Shown: positions 27,358 through 36,139 of the stretch, piece by piece
Position numbering within the stretch: the stretch's first letter is position 1
Layout of the letters: every line of letters starts with the position of its first letter
Assembly (NCBI GenBank): GCA_965247535.1
Contig: OZ252018.1
Location: 1,798,001 to 1,862,000 of the forward strand
Reading direction: 5' to 3'
DNA length: 64,000 nt
Origin: JAPPHY01 sp965247535
Lineage (GTDB): Bacteria; Chloroflexota; Dehalococcoidia; Lucifugimonadales; UBA2985
The notes under the pieces: model-generated
Told to the model about the DNA's origin: nothing
The model's database searches: none
What the model saw: only the letters and a program-made list of their open reading frames with translations
Made by a program: the position numbers and the translations under genes

Positions 27358-28059
27358 TCAGCGATAGTGGGTCAGGTGAATGGGACGGTGTTTCGGCATC
27401 GGCTTCACGGGTAGCCGCCCCAGGCGCCCGGCATCAGTATCACTGTGCCACTTCTTCAGGGGGCCTGGAATAGACTCGTCACAGTGCTCCATCTCCTCGC
27501 TTAGGAACCGAAGGGCGTTGAAATAGACCCTTATTCCAGAGTGCTTGACGAACTCTCGCAGCAGGAGATTGGAACGGTTTAGTAACAAGTGGTATGCCAA
27601 ATGCATGGAAATGAATTCGGACTCCCAGTCCAGGTTCAACCAGTCCGCGCCTGGGATCCGGGCCTCTAGTGACCTGCCCGGCAGGCGAGCCACAACTGCC
27701 CTTGCAAGCTGGAGACCCTCTTCTTCGGTAGGAGGGTCTGTGGTGCCCGGAAAGCCGCGTGCCGTATTGCGGAGGGCGGCCCGCCTGAAGTGGTTCCCGA
27801 GGAGCTCAAGCTCGGGAAAGTCCTGCCAAAGCTCCCTAGTCTGAACTCTCATGGCGTCCAGAATGGCTTCCTCCTCAACCTGCTTGTTCATCATTTCGAC
27901 AGCAAGGCCAATGCGCCCGTTGATTTGCTCTGCACTAGGTCCTGCAGTCCCGAAGGCACTCGGATCACAGGCAAACTCCTCAATGGTCTTCAGGTAGCCA
28001 TCAATGACCAAACGGACGTTGTCATCCAGCTCCCCAACGCTTGTCGGCCATGATCTCAT
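27358..28059 (-). CDS. Unrecognised protein, copy 2 of a duplicated gene (intact)
   Basis: 233 residues from ATG 28059 (MRSWPTSVGELDDNV). Predicted mostly alpha-helical and soluble, with no signal peptide. It is paralogous to the broken gene at 24614-25568 over its first ~200 residues. Shared positions include FACDP..FG..GP, MRV..RELWQDF.EL.LLG, RRAALR, TDPP and PGRSL, followed by YFNAL; its tail is shorter (KPMPKHRPIHLTHYR). It precedes the 49-residue ORF and the HTH gene. No catalytic motif is apparent. Conservation of both copies around the same core suggests a selected function in the mobile island. Confidence 0.65.
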   Translation of the reverse strand: MRSWPTSVGELDDNVRLVIDGYLKTIEEFACDPSAFGTAGPSAEQINGRIGLAVEMMNKQVEEEAILDAMRVQTRELWQDFPELELLGNHFRRAALRNTARGFPGTTDPPTEEEGLQLARAVVARLPGRSLEARIPGADWLNLDWESEFISMHLAYHLLLNRSNLLLREFVKHSGIRVYFNALRFLSEEMEHCDESIPGPLKKWHSDTDAGRLGRLPVKPMPKHRPIHLTHYR

Positions 28060-28087
28060 CCGGCTCCTGCCTCCCTCCGCAATGGCA

Positions 28088-28429
28088 CTACTCTATACCC
28101 TGGCGCACCGGGAGATTCTCAAGGTCACCTCCTGCAAACACCGTCCCGCCGGTCGGACTCACGGCACTCGTAAGTATGGACTGGGAAATGGGGCGGTATG
28201 GCAAGCAGCGGACCGCGTACTGCGCCATCCCGTTCCAGCGGTCAATAGCCCTCCAATAAAGACCGAGCATTGTGCCGACCCAGACGTACGGCGCATCCGG
28301 TTTCCGGTGCAACCCTAAGTCTTCCTCTGGAAGTTCGATCGCATTTAACCATTGTGCACAGAGTCCCGTCCCGCCATCAAGGCCCGCGCTGCGCAGGTCA
28401 GTCTGTCCGGGCACCGGGAAAGCTACCAT
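28088..28429 (-). CDS. Possible small ORF upstream of the copy-2 gene
   Basis: 113 residues (MVAFPVPGQTDLRSAGLDGG...), ending 28 bp before the copy-2 start. Part of the DNA (about 28340-28365) resembles 25808-25835 upstream of copy 1 (AACCATTGTGC), but the frames are not conserved as protein, so this may be noncoding. Confidence 0.25.
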   Translation of the reverse strand: MVAFPVPGQTDLRSAGLDGGTGLCAQWLNAIELPEEDLGLHRKPDAPYVWVGTMLGLYWRAIDRWNGMAQYAVRCLPYRPISQSILTSAVSPTGGTVFAGGDLENLPVRQGIE

Positions 28430-29033
28430 GTTGACAATGTAACCTGCTTTCGCGCCGTGGTTCTCGCTCGTTGATGGTCTTATGCCAACCTAGACTCATC
28501 GTGTCTGAGCCCCTTGCAATTTGAGGTAAAGAAAGATTGCAGATGTACCTATGGCAAGTCCTATGCAGATGTGCTCAACTTACTGGGAGCACTTCGAACT
28601 GTGGTCCTCGCGTGCCGGTTGCAGTGGGAGATTCGCTGACCTGAACGCATTGGTGGTCGGCAGCAGGGGTGATAGAGTAGGCGGCAAGCACCGATGGCCA
28701 AAGTCCACGAATTCGGCGCTCAGGCTAAACCGCGACGGCCCGCCGCTGGCCCGGAGAGCGATGGTGGGACGCGGAGCAATGCACTGGTATAGAGTTGCAC
28801 ACTAAGAGTCGGCTGTACGGACACCCCTGAAGCCCTTCGCTCAGAGCGCCAATTGCCTTCTAGAAGGTGGCAGATGTGAAGGCAGTCAACATTCGAATTT
28901 CCCTTGAGGTCTCGCGAGGCGCTGAGAGCCCAGGGTAGCTGATCAAGAACACCAGCTCGAGACACCAGCGGGACCAGTCACGTTCATCGCCGCTCGCCGC
29001 CGTGATGTCGCCCGGAGTGACGGGGCGCCTGGG
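28430..29033. other. Low-coding region inside duplicated unit 2
   Basis: No credible gene. It contains the segment GCCCTTCGCTCAGAGCGC (28832-28849) matching unit 1. Confidence 0.45.
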
Positions 29034-29243
29034 TCACTTCTCTATCCGCGGGTCGCCATGTGAGGCGAACCGCTCTAGATCTGGTGGGGACTCCAACCTC
29101 GCGGGCATGCGCGCCTTCCTTATGTCAAGGAATGGGAGGGTGCGGCGAGTCGGAGTTGGAATCTCTCTAATATAATATACGCGCGTGAAGTACCATTTTG
29201 CTCTTACACACACACAAGAGCATTCCCACGCGGTGGCCGACAC
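29034..29243 (-). pseudogene. Small protein with FTRVYYIREI motif, copy 2, interrupted
   Basis: The frame has FTRVYYIREI (DNA 29161-29190, nearly identical to 26749-26777) and ends at SHGDPRIEK with TGA where copy 1 has TGG (Trp). Reading on past the stop gives PRRPVTPGDI and SGDERDW, which still matches copy 1. This is a nonsense mutation in a gene related to 26543-26878. Confidence 0.5.
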
Positions 29244-29434
29244 CCGGTCTGTCGAAGACCTTCATATCGAGCGACGGCGTCTTGAGGGCTGACTCTTGTC
29301 TATGCCTTTGCGCCGTTAGCGTCTTCGCTGACGACTTACAATTCAGGTAGCTCGCCAAAGGTCAGGCATCTGGTTGAAGTCCAGCTAGGTGGACGACGAA
29401 GGCGGTTTCATCATCTACCTGGGGCCGCGGGAGC

Positions 29435-29683
29435 TTGGGGAAGCCTACGAAGCCCACAGGGAAGTCCACTACGCGCCGGACCTGTACCCTCCAGCACGGA
29501 GCGCAGTATGAAGAGGCCCACGCAAATGCCCGACTTCTGGCGGCCTCGCGGGACTTGCTGGAGGCAGTGGAGGCAATGCTTTTCGAGCACTGCGGGGCAA
29601 AGTGGACTCTGACGGCATACACGCAGGGAACTTCGACTGCGAGATGGGCCGCCAGATGCGCTTCCGTCTCGCAGTCGCGATAG
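29435..29683 (+). CDS. Phage-type small protein (NARLLAAS-DLLEAV motif)
   Basis: 82 residues. EEAHANARLLAASRDLLEAV matches the widespread phage/prophage signature NARLIAAAPDLLEAL, usually found near the end of a ~70-residue protein of unknown role. Here the N-terminal part is atypical, so the ORF may be a recombined remnant. The start codon (TTG 29435) is uncertain. Confidence 0.45.
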   Translation: MGKPTKPTGKSTTRRTCTLQHGAQYEEAHANARLLAASRDLLEAVEAMLFEHCGAKWTLTAYTQGTSTARWAARCASVSQSR

Positions 29684-30383
29684 CGCGGGGCCACATCGAC
29701 GCTTAGGGATAAAAGGGTCCTAAAATTCCAGCCCGATTTCAGGCACGGAATTGACCTCTAAGCACGGGAGATAAAAGGGAACCCCTTTAACTCAGCGCTT
29801 GGGGGCACTATTGGCGAATGCCTCCAATAGCAATGGTTAGGCGCTAAGAGAGTTCGCTGAATCTATGGCGGGACTCTACTGGCCAGTGATACTAATTCCG
29901 GGGTAAGGTCATCGGCTACGTTACTTGCGGAGCGTCTCTCCCCCAAGGAGTCTAGCTCGAACTTTCTCACTACCCGTAGACACCAAGAACTGCGGTCCTC
30001 GTGGGCGGTGGGATTGGGGCGCGGTGGAGGGTGACGACACTGGGCAACTAGTCATCCTTCTCCCACCACCGCTTACGGTAGATACCACTATCTTTGAGAT
30101 GTGGCTCGGTAGCCTTTCTACGCATGAGGGTCTCTCGATTCCTGTAGTGTGACACGTCGGAGCAGAGGGGTGCAGGACGGCCACGTTGGGCCTATTTTGA
30201 CGGTAGACAGAACCATCTTCGAGATGTGGCTGGGAAGCCTGTGAGACTCACCAAGGGTTGCTGCAGCATGATTGTGACAGGATGGCAGCGCGGGCGGCCA
30301 ATGTCGCCCGTTCCTATGCCGTTGCAACCAGCCTGAGTCAGGGGTTGACCTTCTCTTCAGAGGTCGTCTGGAGGAGCATGACC
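29684..30383. other. Noncoding stretch with a repeated 41-bp segment
   Basis: No gene is supported. The main structure is the direct repeat at 30074 and 30199. Confidence 0.5.
30074..30239 (+). repeat. Two 41-bp direct repeats, 125 bp apart
   Basis: 30074-30114 and 30199-30239 both begin ACGGTAGA and share ACCA.TATCTT.GAGATGTGG-type sequence (second copy ACCATCTTCGAGATGTGG), ending AGCCT. On the plus strand both encode TVD(T/R)TIFEMWLGSL; the second copy then meets a stop. They look like duplicated 3' ends of a lost gene. Confidence 0.65.
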
Positions 30384-31118
30384 TTAGAATTTCTCGGCCT
30401 CGGACCCGAACCACTTCTCGATGAGGGCGTTCAGAGAGCCGTCCTCCTTCATGCCGGCGATGGCCTTGTCCAGCTTGTCCTTCAAATCGCCATCGTCCTC
30501 CCTGACGCCCACGCCGATTCCGGAATCCAGTTCGACACGCGGCCCCACCAGGGCCAGCTTTCCTTCATGCTCCGCCATACGCTCCCGGGCGAACTCCAGG
30601 TCTACCAACGCCGCATCCGCCTCTCCGCTCAAGACGGCCGAGACCACCGCAGGGGCCAGCTCGTACTCCAGGAGGGTCGCGCCTGACTGCGACAGGTGGT
30701 CCGCCTGGACGGTAGCCACCTGGGCAGCCACCTTGCCGTCTACCACATGGCCGCCAGCCCCGGCCAGTGCCAGGTAGACTGACTGGCCGGGAGGGAAGTA
30801 CGGATGCGTGAAATCGATGACCTCGTCCCGCTCGTCGGTGATGCTCATCCCGGCGAGGATGGTGTCATAGTCCCCAGCCACCAGGTTGGGTATGATGCTG
30901 TCCCAGTCGTTGGTCACCCAGGTGCATTCGAGGTCGGCCCGGCGGCACAGCTCGTCACCCAACTCCCGCTCGAATCCGTCGACTTCTCCCTCGTCGTCGA
31001 TGAAGTTGTAGGGAGGATACGCCCCCTCGGTACCCATCCTGACGGCTTCGGGGCCGCCGCACGACAAGCAGGCGAAGATTAGTATGGCAATTGCGAAGAT
31101 AGTCCAGCGAGTATCCAT
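30384..31118 (-). CDS. Amino-acid-type ABC transporter substrate-binding lipoprotein
   Basis: 244 residues, family SBP_bac_3. Signal peptide residues 1-20 end IFACLSC-G, a lipobox-like site, so the protein is membrane-anchored outside the cytoplasm. The ligand-binding fold shows TEGAYPPYNFIDDEGEVDGF near the start and NLVAGDYDTILAGMSITDER, then DFTHPYF. The hinge/second lobe follows (LSGEADAALVDLEFARE), ending MKEDGSLNALIEKWFG. ATG 31118 has GGAGG 7 bp upstream. No permease or ATPase is adjacent; it lies downstream of a two-component pair, so it may be a sensor-associated binding protein rather than a transporter part. Confidence 0.88.
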   Translation of the reverse strand: MDTRWTIFAIAILIFACLSCGGPEAVRMGTEGAYPPYNFIDDEGEVDGFERELGDELCRRADLECTWVTNDWDSIIPNLVAGDYDTILAGMSITDERDEVIDFTHPYFPPGQSVYLALAGAGGHVVDGKVAAQVATVQADHLSQSGATLLEYELAPAVVSAVLSGEADAALVDLEFARERMAEHEGKLALVGPRVELDSGIGVGVREDDGDLKDKLDKAIAGMKEDGSLNALIEKWFGSEAEKF

Positions 31119-31226
31119 AGAAATACCTCCATGTAGCCTGTCGGCTCACGGCTCCAAGCGCCCGATCCGACGTCCAGACCTGGCAGAGCGCGGGGAGACG
31201 ATTCTTTTTGAAAGCGGTCCGTGCCG

Positions 31227-31880
31227 CTAGTCACCCAGCAGTCCGTTCCGTGCGGACCAGAGCACCAACTCCTGCAATGACCCGACACCCAACTTCTGCC
31301 GGATGCCATAGATGGCGTTCCGAGCGGACACCGGCTTGATCCCCCTCGCCTCCGCTATCCGGGCGTAGGACATACCCTTGGAGAACGAGACGAGAATCTC
31401 CCGCTCCCTCGGAGTCAGCCCGGCGGCGGCATCTCCTGCCCTTCCGCTGCCGCGTATCTCCTCGAACGCCCTTCTAACAACTTCAACAGGCACCCTAAGC
31501 TCGCCCGAGACCGCGTCCCGCACGGTTGACAGCAGCCGCTCCCTGTCCGTCTCCTTCTGGAGGTATCCGGTGGCGCCGGCGGCCACGGCCTCCACTATGG
31601 CGTCAACCTCCGTCGAGGCCGTCAGCATGACCACGCGGGTCTCGGGGGCGGACACCATGATCTCCCGGCACGCTTCCACGCCATCCTTCCTCGGCATAAT
31701 CACATCCATCACCACCACGTCCGGCGACACCTCGGCGGCCACCCTTACCGCCTCCTCGCCGTCCGCCGCCTGTCCCACCACCTCGAACTCGCCGGACTGT
31801 TCCAGGACCTGCTTCAGGCCGACCCTTACGATTGAATGGTCGTCAACGATCATCACCCTTATGCGCTCGTCCGCCGACAT
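31227..31880 (-). CDS. NarL/LuxR-family response regulator
   Basis: 217 residues from ATG 31880 (GGAGG 6 bp upstream). Receiver domain 1-125: acidic pair IVDDHSIVRVG, phospho-acceptor D59 in VVVMDVIMPRKDG, and K in GYLQKETDRE. The DNA-binding LuxR domain at about 150-215 has LTPREREILVSFSKGMSYAR and SARNAIYGIRQKLGVGS. It starts 16 bp after the histidine kinase gene, its likely partner. Confidence 0.93.
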   Translation of the reverse strand: MSADERIRVMIVDDHSIVRVGLKQVLEQSGEFEVVGQAADGEEAVRVAAEVSPDVVVMDVIMPRKDGVEACREIMVSAPETRVVMLTASTEVDAIVEAVAAGATGYLQKETDRERLLSTVRDAVSGELRVPVEVVRRAFEEIRGSGRAGDAAAGLTPREREILVSFSKGMSYARIAEARGIKPVSARNAIYGIRQKLGVGSLQELVLWSARNGLLGD

Positions 31881-31896
31881 TTCGGACCTCCTATCT

Positions 31897-33249
31897 CTAT
31901 TGTTCCAGCGGTACAACGCAGGTCACGGCCGCGCCGCCCATGGCGCCTCTCTGCTCCACCGCGAGACGCCCGCCCAGCCGTTCGGCGGCCCTGCTCATGT
32001 TCGCGAAGCCGTTGCCGCGCTCCGCGTAATCATCGGGAAGCCCGACCCCGTCGTCTGCTACCGAGAGACGGCTATGATTCTCAGCAAACTCCAGGTCGAT
32101 GGCCACCCTGTTCGCTTTCGCATGGCGGTATGCGTTGGTGAGCGCGTTGTGCGCTATCGAGAAGAGCAGGCTCCTGGCCTCTATCGACAGCGGCGGCTCC
32201 ACCCCCGTGTGAGTCATCTCGACGGGCACCGAGGTGACGTTCGTAAAGCTGGTCGCGTGGGTCCTGAGAGCCCGGCTCAACTCCCTGCCCTCGTAGATGC
32301 CGCCCACATTTATGGGATGCCGCAGCTCCAATATGACGGACCGGGACAGCCGGGACGCCGCCTCAAGCGTGTCGGTCAGCTCCGGGTTCGCGTCTCCGGC
32401 CAGCGCCTTCGCCGTGTCGATGCCCAACCCAACCATGTACGCAGACTGGGCCGCGGTGTCGTGAATGGCCTGGGACAGTTCGACCCGCTCACGCTGAAGC
32501 GCCCGCTCGCGCTCCACCGCCTGCCTCCATCTCATCCGCTCGAACCTCGTTGCCAGGTTGACTGCCGCCACGACCGCATACATGACCGCTATCCTGGCCA
32601 GGAGCGCCTTCTCGTCCCTTGCCTCGGTGTCTATTCCATCCCCCACGGTCAGACTGATCGCCACGTAGACGACGGACGCCATCGTCACCCAGACCATGTT
32701 GAGCCTGAAGGAATTGAATAGCACCGCCAACCCGGCCAGTGCGGGATAGTAGAACAGGTGGTGGAAGGAGTGACTGAAGCCGTCGCTTAACGCCACCACC
32801 GCCGAAATCAGGAACACGTCCAACGCGTAAAGAGCCACAAGCCAGTGCCATGTAATCGGCCTGCTGGACAGGAGACGGTATTGAAGGTACCCGATAAACC
32901 CAGTCAACACCAGAAGGATCAGCGGAAAGGGGGCATACCTGGCAACCCCGAAGTACAAATAGGGGCGATAGACCAGTTCGAACAGTAGTACGGCGATCAT
33001 GAACCAGTGCGCCCTGACAGAAATGATGGCCACGAACCTCAGTCCGTCCGGGTCGATCTGGTTGAGCACCCAGTCGTTTACCCGGAAGGTGGCGGCTGCT
33101 CTCTTCACTAGCTGCCGTACCCGGACGTTGTGGAACCCGTGAGGCATCTCGTATCCCCGGCCGTGGATGTATAAGGCGCTTTGATAGTTGTGGGCGGGCG
33201 TACCCGGCGCATCTCCAATCAATCTAACCATCATGGGCCATGTGCACAA
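31897..33249 (-). CDS. NarL-type sensor histidine kinase
   Basis: Up to 450 residues. The N-terminal 75 residues are soluble. A membrane region of about 5-6 helices follows (80-235), including FMIAVLLFELVYRPYLYFG, PFPLILLVLTGFIGYL and HHLFYYPALAGLAVLF. The HisKA_3 dimer helix has the phospho-accepting H263 in LSQAIHDTAAQSAYMVGLG. The HATPase domain has HNALTNAYRHA, DDGVGLPDDY and GNGFANMSRAAERLGG. The start is uncertain (ATG 33249 or a methionine 5-34 codons later). The ligand is unknown; the sensor is membrane-embedded, not a large periplasmic domain. Confidence 0.9.
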   Translation of the reverse strand: MCTWPMMVRLIGDAPGTPAHNYQSALYIHGRGYEMPHGFHNVRVRQLVKRAAATFRVNDWVLNQIDPDGLRFVAIISVRAHWFMIAVLLFELVYRPYLYFGVARYAPFPLILLVLTGFIGYLQYRLLSSRPITWHWLVALYALDVFLISAVVALSDGFSHSFHHLFYYPALAGLAVLFNSFRLNMVWVTMASVVYVAISLTVGDGIDTEARDEKALLARIAVMYAVVAAVNLATRFERMRWRQAVERERALQRERVELSQAIHDTAAQSAYMVGLGIDTAKALAGDANPELTDTLEAASRLSRSVILELRHPINVGGIYEGRELSRALRTHATSFTNVTSVPVEMTHTGVEPPLSIEARSLLFSIAHNALTNAYRHAKANRVAIDLEFAENHSRLSVADDGVGLPDDYAERGNGFANMSRAAERLGGRLAVEQRGAMGGAAVTCVVPLEQ

Positions 33250-33602
33250 GAAGCATATGCCCTAGCGGCTATAGCGATAGTACCTGTGGTTAGGTCACTA
33301 CAGCTGTTTGTAGATAGGCGTAACTAGTCGAGAGCTGTGTGCGGCCCTGAATGACTCTCTCCAAGTCAGGCTGGAACCAAGGTCGTCCAGTGTGTGCATG
33401 AGAGGGTTCACGGTTCCATTCAGCTTCCATCCAGAAGGGCATTCGACTGTCTCGCGGCAGGGCACACGCCCCAATGCCTTAGGGCATTTGCTACTTGCGC
33501 CGGTATGGAGAATTCCGGTAATCTTCGGCAGCTTTCAGACGTCGCGATAACGCCCATCCTGTGGCACTCCCGACCTGATAAACAGCAGGAGGTTTCGTAG
33601 AA
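33250..33602. other. Divergent intergenic region between the kinase and a secreted-protein gene
   Basis: No gene. A short hairpin AATGCC-TTAG-GGCATT is at about 33474-33490. The AGGAGG at 33587-33592 serves the plus-strand gene. Confidence 0.4.
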
Positions 33603-34979
33603 TTGTTCATCAACTCCGCCATCAGCCGCCGGAATGCACTCACCGGCTCGATCATGCTCATCGCAGCCCTCCTCATCGCAGCCCTCGGGTTGATGTTCAC
33701 CCTGCCCTTCCAGGTGGAGGCGGCGAGTCCCTGTCCCGCGGTCAACGACTGGTGCACGACGATGACGGTGGCAGACGCCGAGGGTGACGGATTATTACAC
33801 GGGTATGAATTTGACAAGTACGGCTCGATCGTCGACGACACGATCCAACCCGGCGGCGCAAACATCAACGTCTGGACCGTGCACGCCCTTGCGCACCCGC
33901 TCCCGCAACTGCCCGATTACATTTACTTCGGCTCTATCCCGAGGGTGCCGCGCGGCACGCAGGTCACCATTGAAGGGCACACGTTCATAGCGGACGCGGA
34001 GTCGGACGACGGCGAGTTCGGCGATCGATGGGATATTCCCTCTGGCGAGTTGCCCGCCAGCCTGGTCTGGTCGCCAGGCCAGGAGGTCACGGTAAGCGTG
34101 AAGCTTGCCTCCCCGTGCGACAACCTGGACAACCTGGTCAACGCCATCGTCGTCAAGAACCTGACCGGTGAGATCACCCAAGCGGGAGACACCAACCTCC
34201 ACAAGATCAGGCTCGACCCCTACAAGAGCTACCTCATCGAGGCCATCGGAGTGGACGGCAGCGACATGCTCGGCGTCGAGGAACACCCCAACCTCACCCT
34301 GGAGGACCCTGAAATCCCCGCCATCTGGAACGCCAGAGGCAGATCCGAGTTGATTACCTACGGTTCCAAGAGTGACGGCAACGCCATCAGGCGCATCTTG
34401 CGAACCGACCACCGCACCTACAAGATCGAGGTTTCCTCAGGCAACAACGGCACCGGCACCTACCAACTCAAGGTCCGGGTCAACAACATCTGCCGGATCA
34501 ACGACGACGACGACGCACAGTACCAGTGGGCAGGAGGCCCAGAGGGATACCCCGCCGACTCCGACCTGCTGGCTGGAACCGGAGGACGCCAGGTCCTCCG
34601 GGCCGGCACCGACTGGGGGAACAACAACGTGACCCGACCGGAACTCCACCACGTTCTCGGCGACAACTGGGACTCCAACCCCGACGAGGACTGGTTCGGG
34701 GTAGACCTCGAGCAGGGTGAGGAGTACACCGTCAGACTAAGGACCAAGACCAGCCTGCCGGAGAGGCTGCAAGCCACCCAGCTCAAGATCCTGGGCATCA
34801 AAGACGCCGACGGGAACGCCATCAGCGGCACCGCCAGCGCGGGAGACGCCGGAAAGAAGGTCTTCGTCGAAGACTGGACAGCCCCCAGCACGGGCCGTTA
34901 CTATATCGCAGTGGGTTCTGAGGGCACAGACCGCACCGGAACCTATTGGATCAGCATCACCAGGAAGGTCTCGAACTGA
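33603..34979 (+). CDS. Secreted protein with a C-terminal module shared with the giant adhesin
   Basis: 458 residues from TTG 33603, with AGGAGG 10 bp upstream. Signal peptide about 1-40 (LTGSIMLIAALLIAALGLMF), cut near VEAASP. The middle part (about 45-190) is unrecognised and beta-rich. From about 195 to the end there is a pre-peptidase-C-like module: TYQLKVRVNNIC, YQWAGGPEGYPADSDLL, NPDEDWFGVDLEQGEEYTV, QATQLKILGIKDADG, YYIAVGSEGTDRTGTYWISI. The same module ends the giant protein at 52867. Likely cell-surface or exported. Confidence 0.78.
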   Translation: MFINSAISRRNALTGSIMLIAALLIAALGLMFTLPFQVEAASPCPAVNDWCTTMTVADAEGDGLLHGYEFDKYGSIVDDTIQPGGANINVWTVHALAHPLPQLPDYIYFGSIPRVPRGTQVTIEGHTFIADAESDDGEFGDRWDIPSGELPASLVWSPGQEVTVSVKLASPCDNLDNLVNAIVVKNLTGEITQAGDTNLHKIRLDPYKSYLIEAIGVDGSDMLGVEEHPNLTLEDPEIPAIWNARGRSELITYGSKSDGNAIRRILRTDHRTYKIEVSSGNNGTGTYQLKVRVNNICRINDDDDAQYQWAGGPEGYPADSDLLAGTGGRQVLRAGTDWGNNNVTRPELHHVLGDNWDSNPDEDWFGVDLEQGEEYTVRLRTKTSLPERLQATQLKILGIKDADGNAISGTASAGDAGKKVFVEDWTAPSTGRYYIAVGSEGTDRTGTYWISITRKVSN

Positions 34980-35112
34980 CGACAACCCGCGACAGCAGCG
35001 TCTCCGCCACCTTGGACACGACATCCGCAGTCGCCGTTATGACGGCCCTCATCAGGGGCATGTCGTCCTCAACTCCAGGGAAGAATCGCGGGACACGCGG
35101 ACGTATCTCATC

Positions 35113-35365
35113 TTCGAGGTGACCCCGAACCGGGAAGCGAACAAGGAAGTGCGCGTGGACTACGTCACCGTGGACGGTACTGCGGTGGCGGGCCGGGACT
35201 ACGAGCCGAAGTCAGGGACGCTGGTGTTTGGCAGGCGCGATCTTACGAAGACGATATGGATGCCGGTAGAGTTCGACGCGGCGTACGAGGACACCGAGAC
35301 TATGACGCTGCGGCTGTCGAACCCACGTGGCGGAGTCTGGTTGGCAAATGATAACTCGCCAACCC
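35113..35365 (+). pseudogene. Calx-beta domain fragment
   Basis: Encodes FEVTPNREANKEVRVDYVTV, then DGTAVAGRDYEPKSGTLVFG and DTETMTLRLSNPRGGVWLAND, about 80 residues of one Calx-beta domain without the first strand. No start or signal peptide belongs to it. Upstream frames are broken, and downstream it runs into a truncated response regulator. Confidence 0.65.
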
Positions 35366-35430
35366 GCATTGCCCGGCGCCTCCAAGGCCATCAGGGCGAT
35401 AGTCGCCGGTCCACTCCTCGTTGCGGCGCT

Positions 35431-36135
35431 ATGCCTCGCCGGAGCGATGACGACCCGCAGGCAAGGAGGTATATTCGCAACACCCTCTCGGAGGCAGGGT
35501 TCACGCCGGTTCTAACCGGCAATCCCGACGAGGTGGAACGCCTCGTGGAGGCGGAAAAGCCACATCTTGTCCTGGTGGACCTGATGTCGCCCTGGGCCGA
35601 TGGATTCGAGCTGATGGAACGCATCGACAGGATATCCGATGCCCCGGTCATCTTCCTGTCCAGGCAAGGCATCGGCCAAGACATGGACCGGGGCTTCGAG
35701 CTTGGTGCCGCCGACTACGTCGTCAAGCCCTTCACGCCAACAGAGCTGGTGGCGAGAATCAGAGCGGCCTTGCGGAAGCGGGCGGCGCCCGGCCAGACAG
35801 GGCAGCTGGAGCCTTTCCTGCTTGGCGACCTGGCTATCGACTACGCCGAGCGCTTCGTGACCGTTGCCGGCCGCAAGGTGCATTTGACAGCGACCGAGTA
35901 CAAGCTGCTCTTCGAGCTTTCCACGGCTGCCGAGCGCGTGTTGACGCACGAACAGCTGTTGAGAAAGGTCTGGGGACCGATATACTCAGGCGATGCGCAG
36001 ATCGTGTATACCTACGTCAAGCAGCTACGCAACAAACTGGAGGACAACGCCAGGCGGCCCACGTACATATTTACCGAACCTAGGGTGGGCTACCGCATGG
36101 CAATGCCGGCAACGGTGTGGCCATTCCCAGAGTGA
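35431..36135 (+). CDS. OmpR/PhoB-family response regulator, N-terminus truncated
   Basis: From ATG 35431, 234 residues; the open frame continues upstream into the Calx-beta fragment. The receiver domain lacks the first strand: instead of ILVVDDD it reads MPRRSDDDPQARRYIRNTL. The phospho-acceptor Asp (LVLVDLMSPWADGFEL) and the Lys in DYVVKPFTPTEL are present. The winged-helix DNA-binding domain is intact (HLTATEYKLLFELSTAAERV, YTYVKQLRNKLEDNARRPTY, VGYRMAMPAT). Loss of beta-1 would damage folding, so it is probably a decayed gene. degV begins 4 bp after. Confidence 0.75.
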   Translation: MPRRSDDDPQARRYIRNTLSEAGFTPVLTGNPDEVERLVEAEKPHLVLVDLMSPWADGFELMERIDRISDAPVIFLSRQGIGQDMDRGFELGAADYVVKPFTPTELVARIRAALRKRAAPGQTGQLEPFLLGDLAIDYAERFVTVAGRKVHLTATEYKLLFELSTAAERVLTHEQLLRKVWGPIYSGDAQIVYTYVKQLRNKLEDNARRPTYIFTEPRVGYRMAMPATVWPFPE

Positions 36136-36139
36136 TGTC

